64,000 nucleotides of DNA from Deinandra increscens subsp. villosa (taxonomy: Eukaryota; Streptophyta; Magnoliopsida; Asterales; Asteraceae): positions 43,936,922-44,000,921 of the forward strand of contig JBCNJP010000025.1 in assembly GCA_039602395.1 (NCBI GenBank). Reading direction: 5' to 3'. The notes under the pieces are model-generated. The model was not told the DNA's origin, ran no database searches, and saw only the letters and a list, made by a program, of their open reading frames with translations. How positions within the stretch are numbered: position 1 is the stretch's first letter; each line of letters starts with the position of its first letter. A program made the position numbers and the translations under genes. Shown here piece by piece: positions 21,284-33,205 of the stretch.

Positions 21284-22520
21284 CATACATACACACATTG
21301 TGGTATTTTTAAGCCTCCAGGGCACCAACAATACAGATTGTGTTATGCATGCCAACAATACGGGCATTATGCTGCAGATTGTCCATCGGGTACAGACTAC
21401 AAATCTGATGTTAATCAATTTCTTCGTGAAAAGAATGTCAAATATGTTAATCCAAATGGTAAAAAAATTTATAAACCACAAAAACGAAGAAAGTCTACTG
21501 TTTCACCTACACGGGTTGATGAGACTTTGATTTTTGAACCCAAAAATGTTAAATTATTTTCAAAGGTTTTAAAAAATATTTCATCAAATATTTTGATATC
21601 TCTAAAGGTCAAGGCCAATGGTGACTATGTGGAAGACACCGGGCGACCCAAGGCTGTTGACTTGGGTCGATCCAAAAAGTTCTAATCTTTATCCGGTGGA
21701 TGCAGGTGATCAGGAAGACCAGTTGGTGATATTCCTTGTTACAAACTGTGGTTGCTTGCATGTTTATTTAAAGTATTTGATAAATCATTCGGAATCTGGG
21801 TTTCGTTTTATTTTCTTTCAATAGTTTAGGGGGAGAAAATTTAAAATTTTAAAAATAGTGTTTGTTTGGATTTTAGGGGGAGAAATTCGAAAAATATAAA
21901 AATTAAAAAAATTCAAAAAGAAAAAGTTGTCCCGACAAAATGTTAGAAATGATGGTACATCAGCATATACGTTATCTCTATGGATAAAGTAAATGTAAAA
22001 GCTATAGATTATTGATTAAAAAGAGAAAATGCATGAAAAATCTAATATATGAAAGTATGATATCAAGATAATGCCTATCTGATAATTGTGGGTTTTCATT
22101 TTTGTAATTGTGTATGCATGTGTTCATTTTGTAAAAATTTAAACTTGTTTGATTTTCTTTATTTTTCTCAAGTGATCGGTATTTCTCTACGTATCGAAAG
22201 ATCGACATGATTGGTGTTCATTTGAGGTTCTGCTTTATTTTCTTGGTGTTTCGTATAACTCACCGGACTTTCTTTGCGTGTACGAAAGTACCGACCTGAT
22301 TGTTGTTGAGTTAGTTTCATTCTACCCGTTCTCTCACTATGTGCAGGGACAGTCAAGGAAGATTATCACTAACATTTTTATTATTAATTTGTTTGTTGAT
22401 AAGTGATTGTTCCAGGCACAGTTTAGGATACGTATCTTCATGTCATGATAATCAATTTTTTATGGAGGATATGTTTCCTTGAGAGGTAAAATGTCAAATT
22501 CAGCATGAAAGGTACTGTTC
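21284..22520 (+). other. Inverted internal segment, array unit 1
   Basis: On the plus strand this reads second-knuckle coding text, then two GGGGGAGAAA tracts (21830, 21876), then the CGGTATTTCTC/CGACCTGATTG blocks. That is the same order as 7880-9110 of the gag-only element. Because LTR and gag of the unit are minus-strand, this segment is reversed relative to them. It starts at the LTR edge and ends at the gag stop (22521). Copies are at 24873-26109 and 28487-29723. Confidence 0.8.
21302..21685 (+). pseudogene. Second-knuckle gag fragment in the inverted segment, unit 1
   Basis: The frame is open from the LTR edge and has no proper start. It reads FKPPGHQQYRLCYACQQYGH and AADC, giving a CCHC knuckle near 21338-21380, followed by KYVNPNGKKIYKPQKRRKS. 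In unit 1 the frame runs on to 21685. In units 2 and 3 it stops after LFSKV because of a one-base change in an A run. Gag's nucleic-acid-binding tail is the likely origin. Lying antisense to the unit's LTR, it could be expressed only from another promoter. Confidence 0.6.
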
Positions 22521-23960
22521 TTAACTTGGTTGTTTGTTTAATGAAGCGGTAAAGGGTGTTTGTGAAACCAAAGCTTTAGACTCTGAATTCGACCCACTAG
22601 CATTTGCATTTGAACTGGATGGATTTGAATTGCCTCCTGATGATTTGGTACTTTGAGCAACATAAATCTGATACAATTTTGAAGTTTCTTGCTTCTTTGC
22701 CTTGTTGCATTCTTTGGCGAAATGGCCATAATTCTGACAATTATAGCAACGAACTTTAGATTTGTCAAACCCAAGTTTCCCTTCAGGGTTTAGATCTTTA
22801 CGTCCTGTTCTTTGCATAAACTTTTTGCCCCTTTGGACAAGCATAGCCATTGACCAGTTGATATCCATAAGTTCTAAATCATCAGGGTCAATTTGCTCAT
22901 AATCTTCATCTGTTAACTCAGCACTCGTCAATTTTCCTGCTACCACTCCATCATATGAAGAAACCATTGCTGAAAATAGTGCCATAAAATTATTTGTAGT
23001 TTTGGCTGAAAGTGCACTCTGATTGGATGTAGGAGCAGAAGAAGATTGATTCGAATAAACCAGATATGTAACTGCAGCTTTATGAGTGTAACTTTCAGTT
23101 GAAGAACCCCTAGACATACTAGCATGACCACCCGAAGTATTCTCAACATAAAATGCAGTAGTCGGTGGATTTGAGCTAGCTTTTGCTTTGGCATGCATGG
23201 TTGAAGCATTTTCACCAAAATATACATCGGGATTTTGAACTTGTGCTGGAAGAGTTTTAACTCTCATCATATCCAGTTCTCGAGCCAACAAGTTCCTTGT
23301 TAGATCATCATAAGAAATCTCATCGAAACTTTTATCATGAGTCAAAAGTAAGATATAGCCTTCCCATTTTGCTGGTAGGGCATCTAATAGCTTTTCTTTC
23401 AATTCACCTGCTTCCTTCTTCACCCCAACTATGTCAAGCTCACTCACAAAATGTGACAGCCTTGATATGAGATCATTAATTGTTTCATTTGGAACGTGAC
23501 AGAAATTATCAAATTCCTTCAACAATACCTTTTTCTTGCTTTTCTTGTACTGGGCATTGCCTTCACATCGGTGACACAACGCATCTCATAATTCTTTTGA
23601 TGTTGTGTGCATTTTAAATTGATGCAAGATGTCTTTTGGTAAAGTCATTGATAAGTTGAAATAAGCTTTCTTTTCCAATTTGAAAGATTCTTTCCCAGCA
23701 TCATTCATTTTGTTATATGGATTTACTTGACCAGCAAATTCACCACTTGTAAACTTTGGAACCTGATAACCATCTAGCATTGGAGTCCAAACTGTACCAT
23801 CTGTTACACCGATATACGATTCATAACGAGTCTTCCAATTGTGAAAGTCTTCGAACTTCATCAACTTAGGAACTTTTTTTGTAGTTCCTATCTCCTTATC
23901 GTAATTCAGTAGAGCTTGAACAGTCGTAGACATTGCAACAAAGGCCTGGAATGGATCCAT
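22521..23960 (-). pseudogene. Array gag copy 2 (the most complete)
   Basis: The full span is MDPFQAF (23960) to a stop at 22521, about 480 codons. It contains only one break: TGA at 23586-23588 in place of the Trp codon of LWDAL. After that the 352-codon frame (22521-23579) is intact, with LPAKWEGYILLLTHDKSF, the ELTDEDYEQIDPDDLELMD block and the knuckle CYNCQNYGHFAKEC near 22740. It ends ASLNKQPS just at the inversion breakpoint; NKQ is the last part matching the gag-only element. Confidence 0.82.
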
Positions 23961-24513
23961 GATGATAATTTTAAAAAACTGATCAGGTGTACCAAATTGT
24001 CGATCCCCGTACCAAAAACAAACTCAGCGTACCAATTTCCTCCCTGTACCACACTCGGACCAGAATAACAAAAGCGTACCACCGACGGACCACCTTACTC
24101 ACGTACAAAAATTCAAACGGACCAGACTGGTACGTCGAAGCTACCGAAGGACCCTTCGGTAACAGTCACGGACCATATAAGGAGATTTTCTTCCGGACCA
24201 AATGCAACGTACCAAGCTCACGTTGAATATTGCCGTGCGTACCAGCGACGTACCACGATGTTCTTGAGCTGGACCAGGGACGTACAAACAAAAAATCGAA
24301 TGAATTTCAATGTTTTTGGTTTTTTGGACGAGAATTCGATACAGCACTCAACGAAAACACTCACATATCATTTTGGACACAAATTTCGTATAGAATGAAT
24401 GTAAAACTTAGAAGAAATGACGGAATTTTAAACCAAAACTGTTGTTTCTCTCTTTAGAAACAGAAAATCGATCAGAGATCACAGCCAAAGAGAAAAACTG
24501 CTCTGATACCACT

Positions 24514-24872
24514 TGTAAAACACAGAGGCGGATCTTTCTAGTGCATGATAATGATCGATTTGGTAATACAATATGTAAATAATGTTCCGTTTGATTGATA
24601 ACAAGCTCAAGGCTACAGAGAGAAAACAGAGAGTAAAACACCACAGATTACACACAGTTTAGAACTCAACTCTCACAACTACTCTCAAACACACGAGCTT
24701 AAACTATTTATATCATTCTGCCCGGCGTACCAACTAACCTGCGTACCAGATGGTCCGTGGCTGCGTACCATCTAGTCCGCCCACTGGTACGCTGGGACCA
24801 GAACTTACAAAACTATCAATACAATGACAAAACACCTAGACCTAGCATTAGACATCATAACATGTTCTAACA
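24514..24872 (-). repeat. Array LTR B
   Basis: 359 bp, same ends as LTR A. Its primer site is at 24500-24511 and its leader at 23961-24499. Confidence 0.88.
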
Positions 24873-26109
24873 CATACATACACACATTGTGGTATTTTTA
24901 AGCCTCCAGGGCACCAACAATACAGATTGTGTTATGCATGCCAACAATACGGGCATTATGTTGCAGATTGTCCATCGGGTACAGTCTATAAATCTGATGT
25001 TAATCAATTTCTTCGTGAAAAGAATGTCAAATATGTTAATCCAAATGGTGAAAAATTTTATAAACCACAAAAACGAAGAAAGTCTACTGTTTCACCTACA
25101 CGGGTTGATGAGACTTTGATTTTTGAACCCAAAAATGTTAAATTATTTTCAAAGGTTTAAAAAAATATTTCATCAAATATTTGGATACCTCTAAAGGTCA
25201 AGGCCAATGGTGACTATGTGGAAGACACCGGGCGACCCAAGGCTGTTGACTTGGGTCGATCCAAAAAGTTCTAATCTTTATCCGGTGGATGCAGGTGATC
25301 AGGAAGACCAGTTGGTGATATTCCTTGTTACTAACTGTGGTTGCTTGCATGTTTATTTAAAGTATTTGATAAATCATTCGGAATCTGGTTTTTGTTTTAT
25401 TTTCTTTCAATAGTTTAGGGGGAGAAAATTTAAAATTTAAAAAATAGTGTTTGTTTGGATTTTAGGGGGAGAAATTCAAAAAATATAAAAATTAAAAAAA
25501 TTCAAAAAGAGAAAATTGTCCCGACAAAATGTTAGAAATGATGGTACATCAGCATATACGTTATCTCTATGGATAAAGTAAATGTAAAAGCTATAGATTG
25601 TTGATTAAAAAGAGAAAATGCATGAAAAATCTAATATATGAAAGTATGATATCAAGATAATGCCTATCTGACAATTGTGGGTTTTCATTTTTGTAATTGT
25701 GTATGCATGTGTTCATTTTGTAAAAATTTAAACTTGTTTGATTTTCTTTATTTTTCTCAAGTGATCGGTATTTCTGTGCATATCGAAAGATCAACATGAT
25801 TGGTGTTCATTTGAGGTTCTGCTTTATTTTCTTGGTGTTTCGTATAACTCACCGGACTTTCTTTGCGTGTACGAAAGTACCGACCTGATTGTTGTTGAGT
25901 TAGTTTCATTCTACCCGTTCTCTCACTATGTGCAGGAACAGTCAAGGAGGATTATCACTAACATTTTTATTATTAATTTGTTTGTTGATAAGTGATTGTT
26001 CCGGGCACAGTTTAGGAGACGTATCTTCATGTCATGATAAACAATTTTTTATGGAGGATATGTTTCCTTGAGAGGTAAAATGTCAAATTCAGCATGAAAG
26101 GTACTGTTC
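24873..26109 (+). other. Inverted internal segment, array unit 2
   Basis: Same content and order as 21284-22520. It includes the knuckle frame 24927-25160 (CYACQQYGHYVADC), which ends early at LFSKV. Confidence 0.78.
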
Positions 26110-27574
26110 TTAACTTGGTTGTTTGTTTGATGAAGCGGTAAAGGGTGTTTGTGAAACCAAACCTTCACCAGTTTGTGAAACCAAAGCTTTAGACTCTGAA
26201 TTCGACCCACTAGCATTTGCATTTGAACTGGATGGATTTGAATTGCCTCCTAATGCTTTGGTACTTTGAGCAACATACTTCTGATACAATTTTGAAGTTT
26301 CTTGCTTCTTTGCCTTGTTGCATTCTTTGGCGAAATGGCCATAATTCTGACAATTATAGCAACGAACTTTAGATTTGTCAAACCCAAGTTTCCCTTCAGG
26401 GTTTAGATCTTTACGTCCTGTTCTTTGCATAAACTTTTTGCCCCTTTGGACAAGCATAGCCATTGACCAGTTGATATCCATAAGTTCTAAATCATTAGGG
26501 TCAATTTGCTCATAATCTTCATCTGTTAACTCAGCACTCGTCAATTTTCCTGCTACCACTCCATCATATGAAGAAACCATTGCTGAAAATAGTGCCATAA
26601 ATTTATATGTAGTTTAGGCTGAAAGTGCACTCTGATTGGATGTAGGAGCAGAAGAAGATTGATTCGAATAAACCAGATATGTAACTGCAGCTTTATGAGT
26701 GTAACTTTCACTTGAAGAACCCCTAGACATACTAGCATGACCACCCGAAGTATTCTCAACATAAAATGCAGTAGTCGGTGGATTTGAGCTAGCTTTTGCT
26801 TTGGAATGCATGGTTGAAGCATTTTCACCAAAATATACATCGGGATTTTGAACTTGTGCTGGAAGAGTTTTAACTCTCATCATATCCAATTCTCGAGCCA
26901 ACAAGTTCCTTGTTAGATCATCATAAGAAATCTCATCGAAACTTTTATCATGAGTCAAAAGTAGGATATAGCCTTCCCATTTTGCTGGTAGGGCATCTAA
27001 TAGCTTTTCTTTCAATTCACCTGCCTCCTTCTTCACCCCAACTATGTCAAGCTCACTCACAAAATGTGACAGCCTTGATATGAGATCATTAATTGTTTCA
27101 TTTGGAACGTGACAGAAATTATCAAATTCCTTCAACAATACCTTTTTCTTGCTTTTCTTGTACTGGGCATTGCCGTCACATCGGTGACACAACGCATCTC
27201 ATAATTCTTTTGATGTTGTGTGCATTTTAAATTGATGCAAGATGTCTTTTGGTAAAGCCATTGATAAGTTGCAATAAGCTTTCTTTTCCAATTTGAAAGA
27301 TTCTTTCCCAGCATCATTCATTTTGTTATATGGCTTTACTTGACCAGCAAATTCACCACTTGTAAACTTTGGAACCTGATAACCATCTAGCATTGGAGTC
27401 CAAACTGTAACATCTGTTACACCGATATACGATTCCTAATGAGTCTTCCAATTGTGAAAGTCTTCGAACTTCATCAACTTAGGAACTTTGTTTGTAGTTC
27501 CTATCTCCTTATCGTAATTCAGTAGAGGCTTGAACGGTCGTAGACATTGCAGCAAAGGCCTGGAATGGATCCAT
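26110..27574 (-). pseudogene. Array gag copy 3
   Basis: Same gag as copy 2, with more damage: a one-base insertion near 27525 (AGAGGC for AGAGC), a new TAG near 27436, the shared TGA at 27199, and a TAA near 26615 within the Ser/Thr-rich linker. The C-terminal part carries a 24-bp insertion near 26160, a local duplication of GTTTGTGAAACCAAA that copy 4 shares. The knuckle CYNCQNYGHFAKEC remains. Confidence 0.8.
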
Positions 27575-28127
27575 GATGATAATTTTCAAAAACTGATCAG
27601 GTGTACCAAATTGTCGATCCCCGTACCAAAAACTAACTCAGCGTACCAATTTCCTCCCTGTACCACACTCGGACCAGAATAACAAAAGCGTACCACCGAC
27701 GGACCACCTTACTCACGTACAAAAATTCAAACGGACCAGACTGGTACGTCGTAGCTACCGAAGGACCCTTCAGTAACTGTCGCGGACCACGTAAGGAGAT
27801 TTTCTTCCGGACCAAATGCAACGTACCAAGCTCACGTTGAATATTGCCGTGCGTACCAGCGACGTACCACGATGTTCTTGAGCTGGACCAGGGACGTACC
27901 AACAGAAAATCGACTGAATTTCAATGTTTTTGGTTTTTTGGACGAGAATTCGATACAGCACTCAACGAAAACACTCACATATCATTTTGGACACAAATTT
28001 CGTATAAAATTAATGTAAAACTTAGAAGAAATGACGGAATTTTAAACAAAAACTGTTGTTTCTCTCTTTAGAAACAGAAAATCGATCAGAGATCAAAGCA
28101 AAAGAGAAACACTGCTCTGATACCACT

Positions 28128-28486
28128 TGTAAAACACAGAGGCGGATCTTTCTAGTGCATGATAATGATAGATTTGGTAATACAATATGTAAATAACGTT
28201 CCGTTTGATTGATAACAAGCTCAAGGCTACAGAGAGAAAACAGAGAGTAAAACACCACAGATTACACACAGTTTAGAACTCAACTCTCACAACTACTCTC
28301 AAACACACGAGCTTAAACTATTTATATCATTCTGCCCGGCGTACCAACTAACCTGCGTACCAGATGGTCCGTGGCTGCGTACCATCTGGTCCGCCCACTG
28401 GTACGCTGGGACTAGAACTTACAAAACTATCAATACAATGACAAAACACCTAGACCTAGCATTAGACATCATAACATGTTCTAACA
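28128..28486 (-). repeat. Array LTR C
   Basis: 359 bp, same ends as LTRs A and B. Primer site 28114-28125, leader 27575-28113. Confidence 0.88.
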
Positions 28487-29723
28487 CATACATACACACA
28501 TTGTGGTATTTTTAAGTCTCCAGGGCACCAACAATACAGATTGTGTTATGCATGCCAACAATACGGGCATTATGCTGCAGATTGTCCATCGGGTATAGAC
28601 TACAAATCTGATGTTAATCAATTTCTTCGTGAAAAGAATGTCAAATATGTTAATCCAAATGGTAAAAAAATTTATAAACCTCAAAAACGAAGAAAGTCTA
28701 CTGTTTCACCTACACGGGTTGATGAGACTTTGATTTTTGAACCCAAAAATGTTAAATTATTTTCAAAGGTTTAAAAAAATATTTCATCAAATATTAGGAT
28801 ACCTCTAAAGGTCAAGGCCAATGGTGACTATGTGGAAGACACCGGGCGACCCAAGGCTGTTGACTTGGGTCGATCCAAAAAGTTCTAATCTTTATCCAGT
28901 GGATGCAGGTGATCAGGAAGACCAGTTGGTGATATTCCTTGTTACTAACTGAGGTTGCTTGCATGTTTATTTAAAGTATTTGATAAATCATTCGGAATCT
29001 GGTTTTCGTTTTATTTTCTTTCAATAGTTTAGGGGGAGAAAATTTAAAATTTTAAAAATAGTGTTTGTTTGGATTTTAGGGGGAGAAATTCAAAAAATAT
29101 AAAAATTAAAAAAATTCAAAAAGAAAAAATTGTCCCGACAAAATGTTAGAAATGATGGTACATCAGCATATACGTTATCTCTATGGATAAAGTAAATGTA
29201 AAAGCTATAGATTATTGATTAAAAAGAGAAAATGCATGAAAAATCTAATATATGCAAGTATGATATCAAGATAATGCCTATCTGATAATTGTGGGTTTTC
29301 ATTTTTGTAATTGTGTATGCATGTGTTCATTTTGTAAAAATTTAAACTTGTTTGATTTTCTTTATTTTTCTCAAGTGATCGGTATTTCTGTGCGTATCGA
29401 AAGATCGACATGATTGGTGTTCATTTGAGGTTCTGCTTTATTTTCTTGGTGTTTCGTATAACTCACCGGACTTTCTTTGCGTGTACGAAAGTACCGACCT
29501 GATTGTTGTTGAGTTAGTTTCATTCTACCCGTTCTCTCACTATGTGCAGGAACAGTCAAGGAGGATTATCACTAACATTTTTATTATTAATTTGTTTGTT
29601 GATAAGTGATTGTTCCAGGCACAGTTTAGGAGACGTATCTTCATGTCATGGTAAACAATTTTTTATGGAGGATATGTTTCCTTGAGAGGTAAAATGTCAA
29701 ATTCAGCATGAAAGGTACTGTTC
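28487..29723 (+). other. Inverted internal segment, array unit 3
   Basis: Same as the other two inverted segments. Its knuckle frame is 28541-28774 and it has two GGGGGAGAAA tracts near 29033 and 29079. Confidence 0.78.
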
Positions 29724-30073
29724 TTAACTTGGTTGTTTGTTTGATGAAGCGGTAAAGGGTGTTTGTGAAACCAAACCTTCACCAGTTTGTGAAACCAAAA
29801 CTTTAGACTCTGAATTCGACCCACTAGCATTTGCATTTGAACTGGATGGATTTGAATTGCCTCCTAATGCTTTGGTACTTTGAGCAACATACTTCTGATA
29901 CAATTTTGAAGTTTCTTGCTTCTTTGCCTTGTTGCATTCTTTGGCGAAATGGCCATAATTCTAACAATTATAGCAACGAACTTTAGATTTGTCAAACCCA
30001 AGTTTCCCTTCAGGGTTTAGATCTTTACGTCCTGTTCTTTGCATAAAATTTTTGCCCCTTTGGACAAGCATAG
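29724..30073 (-). pseudogene. Array gag copy 4, truncated by the LARD
   Basis: Only the C-terminal 115 or so codons are present, from the stop at 29724 to TTTGGACAAGCATAG at 30073, where the LARD LTR begins. A CAG-to-TAG change follows CYNC in the knuckle. The missing upstream part of this gag is not found on the other side of the LARD. Confidence 0.8.
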
Positions 30074-31567
30074 TGTCACACCCCCAAAAATCCCACGCGC
30101 GATAACGCGCCGTAGGGAGCGTGACAAACCAGGATCGTCGTCCATTAGTTACACCAAAGGACCAATAATTAATAAAACGTTTCATATTTCATTAAAATAT
30201 ATAATTAGAGTTTTACAAATACGGAAGCGTAAATACAATAAAAGTACTTATGTAAAATCTTTGTCACCCAAGGTGACGTGGCTTGTTCAAAGACATTGAA
30301 AGTGTTTCAAGACTCATGCATGCGTACTCGTGATACTCGAACATCTGCAACCTGAGAAATAACATGCTAAAAAGTGTCAACACAAAGGTTGGTGAGTTCA
30401 CAGGTTTAGTATCTTCAAAACAGTACAAGTTGTGAGCATAATCACTAATATATATCAGATAGCTAGCTAGGCTATGTACATGAAACTTTGCACGTGATGG
30501 TCACCGAAGCTGACGGTTGTTTATAGTTTGCCTTGTTTCGTTGAGGACGAATATAACACCCGTTCGATATCCAATCGTGCCAGAGCGACTGGCCCGGGTG
30601 GGGTTTGTCAAACCCAGTAGTACTACAATATATTTCCCGCTATCATCACCAAATACTAACGGTACCATGAGAAGGACTTTGTTGTCTAGTGTGCCTCAGT
30701 AATCAGTAATCGTGTGATATATAAAAGTCTAATTATCTCAGTTGTGTAAATCATGCATGTTAATCTCCCCCAACAGGATTTAAAACAGTAAAATGGGGCC
30801 GTGAAACTCACCTTTGGGTGCACAACAATTCCAGTCAAACAACAACAAGAAGTAGCAAGTAGCGGGTCTTGTGTACTCTACCAAACACCCAACACCTAAC
30901 GAGCATATGCACATAAGTGTGTGTTCAATTGAAGACGACTAAGTCTAGACTAACGGTGAAAATAAATAATGTCCAACTATAAAATGACGAAGGTTCAATA
31001 AATCCAAAACGAGTCGAAGGTTGACATATTGCCAAAATCATAGTAATTGCGAAAGTCGATGAATAGTAGTATATTATCGACTAACAATATATGTTCATGA
31101 AATCGAATAATATAATGTGTATATATATTAAAATATATACATAATCAAATATATAATTATAACAGTAACGTATTCTCAAATGTACTTATATATTTATAGA
31201 TTATTTATTTATTTATTTCAATAAATATACAACTCTAATGTTTAGAGGATTTATATCGCCCTTTACAACAAAATACATTATTCGTATGCGTAAATTTTTG
31301 CATAAATATAAGGATTATAGACACGTTCGTTTTATATATATATATATTTTTTTCAAATACGTATATTTATACATTTTTCCAAGTACACATCCCTTATAAT
31401 TTTGTCAAAAACCATAATTTTATATAATAATCATATTATACAAACCGACGGGATAAAAACGACGATAGCGATGTCTACGAGGATTGCTACGGCCCAAAAT
31501 AACATGGGGAACGATCGATGATGGGTTTTGAGTCAACCAATTTCATAAAACAAAAATAGTAAAAAGT

Positions 31568-31638
31568 GGAGGTCACCGGGTTTGAACCCGTGACCTTCAA
31601 ATCAGCAAACAACAACCTAACCAACAGGCCAAGGATAG
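31568..31638 (-). other. tRNA-like module 1 in the LARD LTR
   Basis: The minus strand has TTGGCCTGTTGGTTAGG (A-box-like) and CACGGGTTCAAACCCGGTG (T-arm with B box) about 45 bases apart, the tRNA layout. Acceptor stem and anticodon arm are not convincing, so it is not called a functional tRNA. A copy is at 39892-39962. Confidence 0.55.
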
Positions 31639-31722
31639 ATTTGTTTACAGGTTGAAAAGAAATTCTTATAAACATCAACAGGAACGAAAATCGAGTTTTT
31701 AAATAAAACTGTAAAAGTTTTA

Positions 31723-31793
31723 TGGTGGTCGGGTTTCGAACCCGCGACCACTGCTATAGAAACAGAGGTCTTAACCACTGGGACAGATCGTGA
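31723..31793 (-). other. tRNA-like module 2 in the LARD LTR
   Basis: The minus strand has TGTCCCAGTGGTTAAGA (close to the A box of Ser/Leu tRNAs) and GCGGGTTCGAAACCCG (T-arm, B box). A copy is at 40047-40117. The pair of modules could act as internal Pol III promoters. Confidence 0.6.
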
Positions 31794-32768
31794 AGTTGTT
31801 TCAAAACTCGAAAACTAGATAGATCACATATACGGGTCGGGTGTCAATTTGTGTCATCTTCATCACCCAACCCTAAAACCCATCAGACCTCCATTAAAAT
31901 CAACCGAACCTTATGGAGCATGCTCAGAGACATGCGAAAACGTATAAGCACATGAATTCTAGTTGATACCTGGAATCACGACCAAAACGAAGGCTCCAAG
32001 GAGGGTGTTGACAAGGTTTATCGTTCCGCTCCGCGACACGATCTCAAATCTGTGCTCATCGCCCGCCCTTCATTGAGCTCGTTCTTGGCGATAGATGGTG
32101 GTCAGAAGGATGATTGTACGGTGCCTAAGGCGTAGACAATTAAGCAATGGTGGTGGAGTAGCGGATCACCACACGGCTCGCCGGTGGTGAATCAAACAGT
32201 GGGTCTCGGAGAGCAAAACGGGGCTCACGTGCGTGAGGCTTTGTGGGTGTTTGAGATTTGTAATTCATACGAATCATTTGGGTGAAAAAAAAACCGATCG
32301 AATGGCAGATGTAAGTGAGCCCTTTTAATCGGAAATTTAATATCCGGCAGTTACTGGATTTGTAAAGCCGTCGTCATCGGTTTTAATTTTCGCTCCTTAA
32401 ATCGTCTTTCAAAGAATGGCAGAGATAGTCCCTCATTGATTTACAAAACAAGAACAAGGTTTGGCAAATGACGACGCCAGTCCCTCTTAGTTTAAAAGTG
32501 TTAACGGACTCTAACGAGGTTAACGAAAGATTTCTTTAACGGTGACTACAGGAGTGTATGTCCACATGTCTAACGTATGTCGTTTATAAAATTATAAGTC
32601 TCGTTTCGTTGCATAAAATGATGAATATAATTCATAAATATATATAGTTTTTAAGTTCACATAAAATGATAAATCCTAAATCGTAGCGATACGTTTAAAT
32701 TCACATAAAATCATGAAAAAGCTACGTATAACTATATGACACATTGTCACATAAAATGATAAGTTATA

Positions 32769-32809
<41 letters not shown>

Positions 32810-33056
32810 TAAAAGAATTATAAGTTTACTTGCCACATAAAATGACAAAACGCTACCATGAAATTATATTATATGATTTACATAAATTGATAGAATATAA
32901 AACGTCTACACTTAAGTGCATGCTCGTATAGTGATGGTTACACAAACCCTAGTTACTAAGGTCAATACAAGTCAACACATAAATGTTCACACAACATTTA
33001 ATACGGTTTATGTTCAGTTAATGTTAGGAAATGACCTGAAAAGTCGGATTGTCACA

Positions 33057-33205
33057 GTATCCCCTTGTTGAAGAATTTTCGTCCTCGAAAATTGCGTAAC
33101 GCGTAAAAGTTAATGAGCTAGACGCAAAGAAAAGAAAAAGAAAAATTTGCAGTCGTCACATCATCCCCTTGTTGAAAGAATTTCGTCCCGAAATTTAAAT
33201 CAGTA
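33057..33205 (-). other. Duplicated polypurine-tract region of the LARD
   Basis: On the minus strand CAACAAGGGGATAC abuts the LTR at 33057, and about 105 bases further in a second copy, CAACAAGGGGATGATG, occurs at about 33162-33177. Each is preceded by a GACGAAA-TTCTT motif. Confidence 0.65.

Larger units (their letters stand above)
18976..30073 (-). mobile_element. Tandem array of about 3.6-kb LTR-gag units with an inverted internal segment
   Basis: Three LTRs (20925-21283, 24514-24872, 28128-28486), each 359 bp, repeat at spacings of 3589 and 3614 bp. Each minus-strand unit runs LTR, primer site, leader, gag. Between the gag end and the next LTR lies about 1.24 kb whose coding strand is plus, corresponding to the second-knuckle and 3' region of the element at 3798-10331. 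Four gag copies are seen: the first cut by the gap, the last by the LARD. Units look almost identical apart from scattered substitutions and a 24-bp insertion shared by copies 3 and 4. No PPT abuts the LTRs in the required orientation. Confidence 0.85.
30074..33056 (-). repeat. LARD 3' LTR
   Basis: Starts TGTCACACCCCC and ends ATTGTCACA on the plus strand. It contains two tRNA-like modules. Several short open frames inside arise by chance or from those modules. Confidence 0.88.

Noticed and set aside
30074..30130. Possible Helitron start (TGTCACACC... with GCGCGATAACGCGC hairpin)
   Set aside because: The block recurs as direct terminal repeats with primer site and polypurine tract, so it is an LTR.
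31487..31678. 63-codon ORF with GSNPVTST text
   Set aside because: Translation of a tRNA-like T-arm; a frequent false protein.
31723..31793. Functional tRNA gene
   Set aside because: A and B boxes are present but acceptor and anticodon arms do not pair well; duplicated only as part of the LTR.
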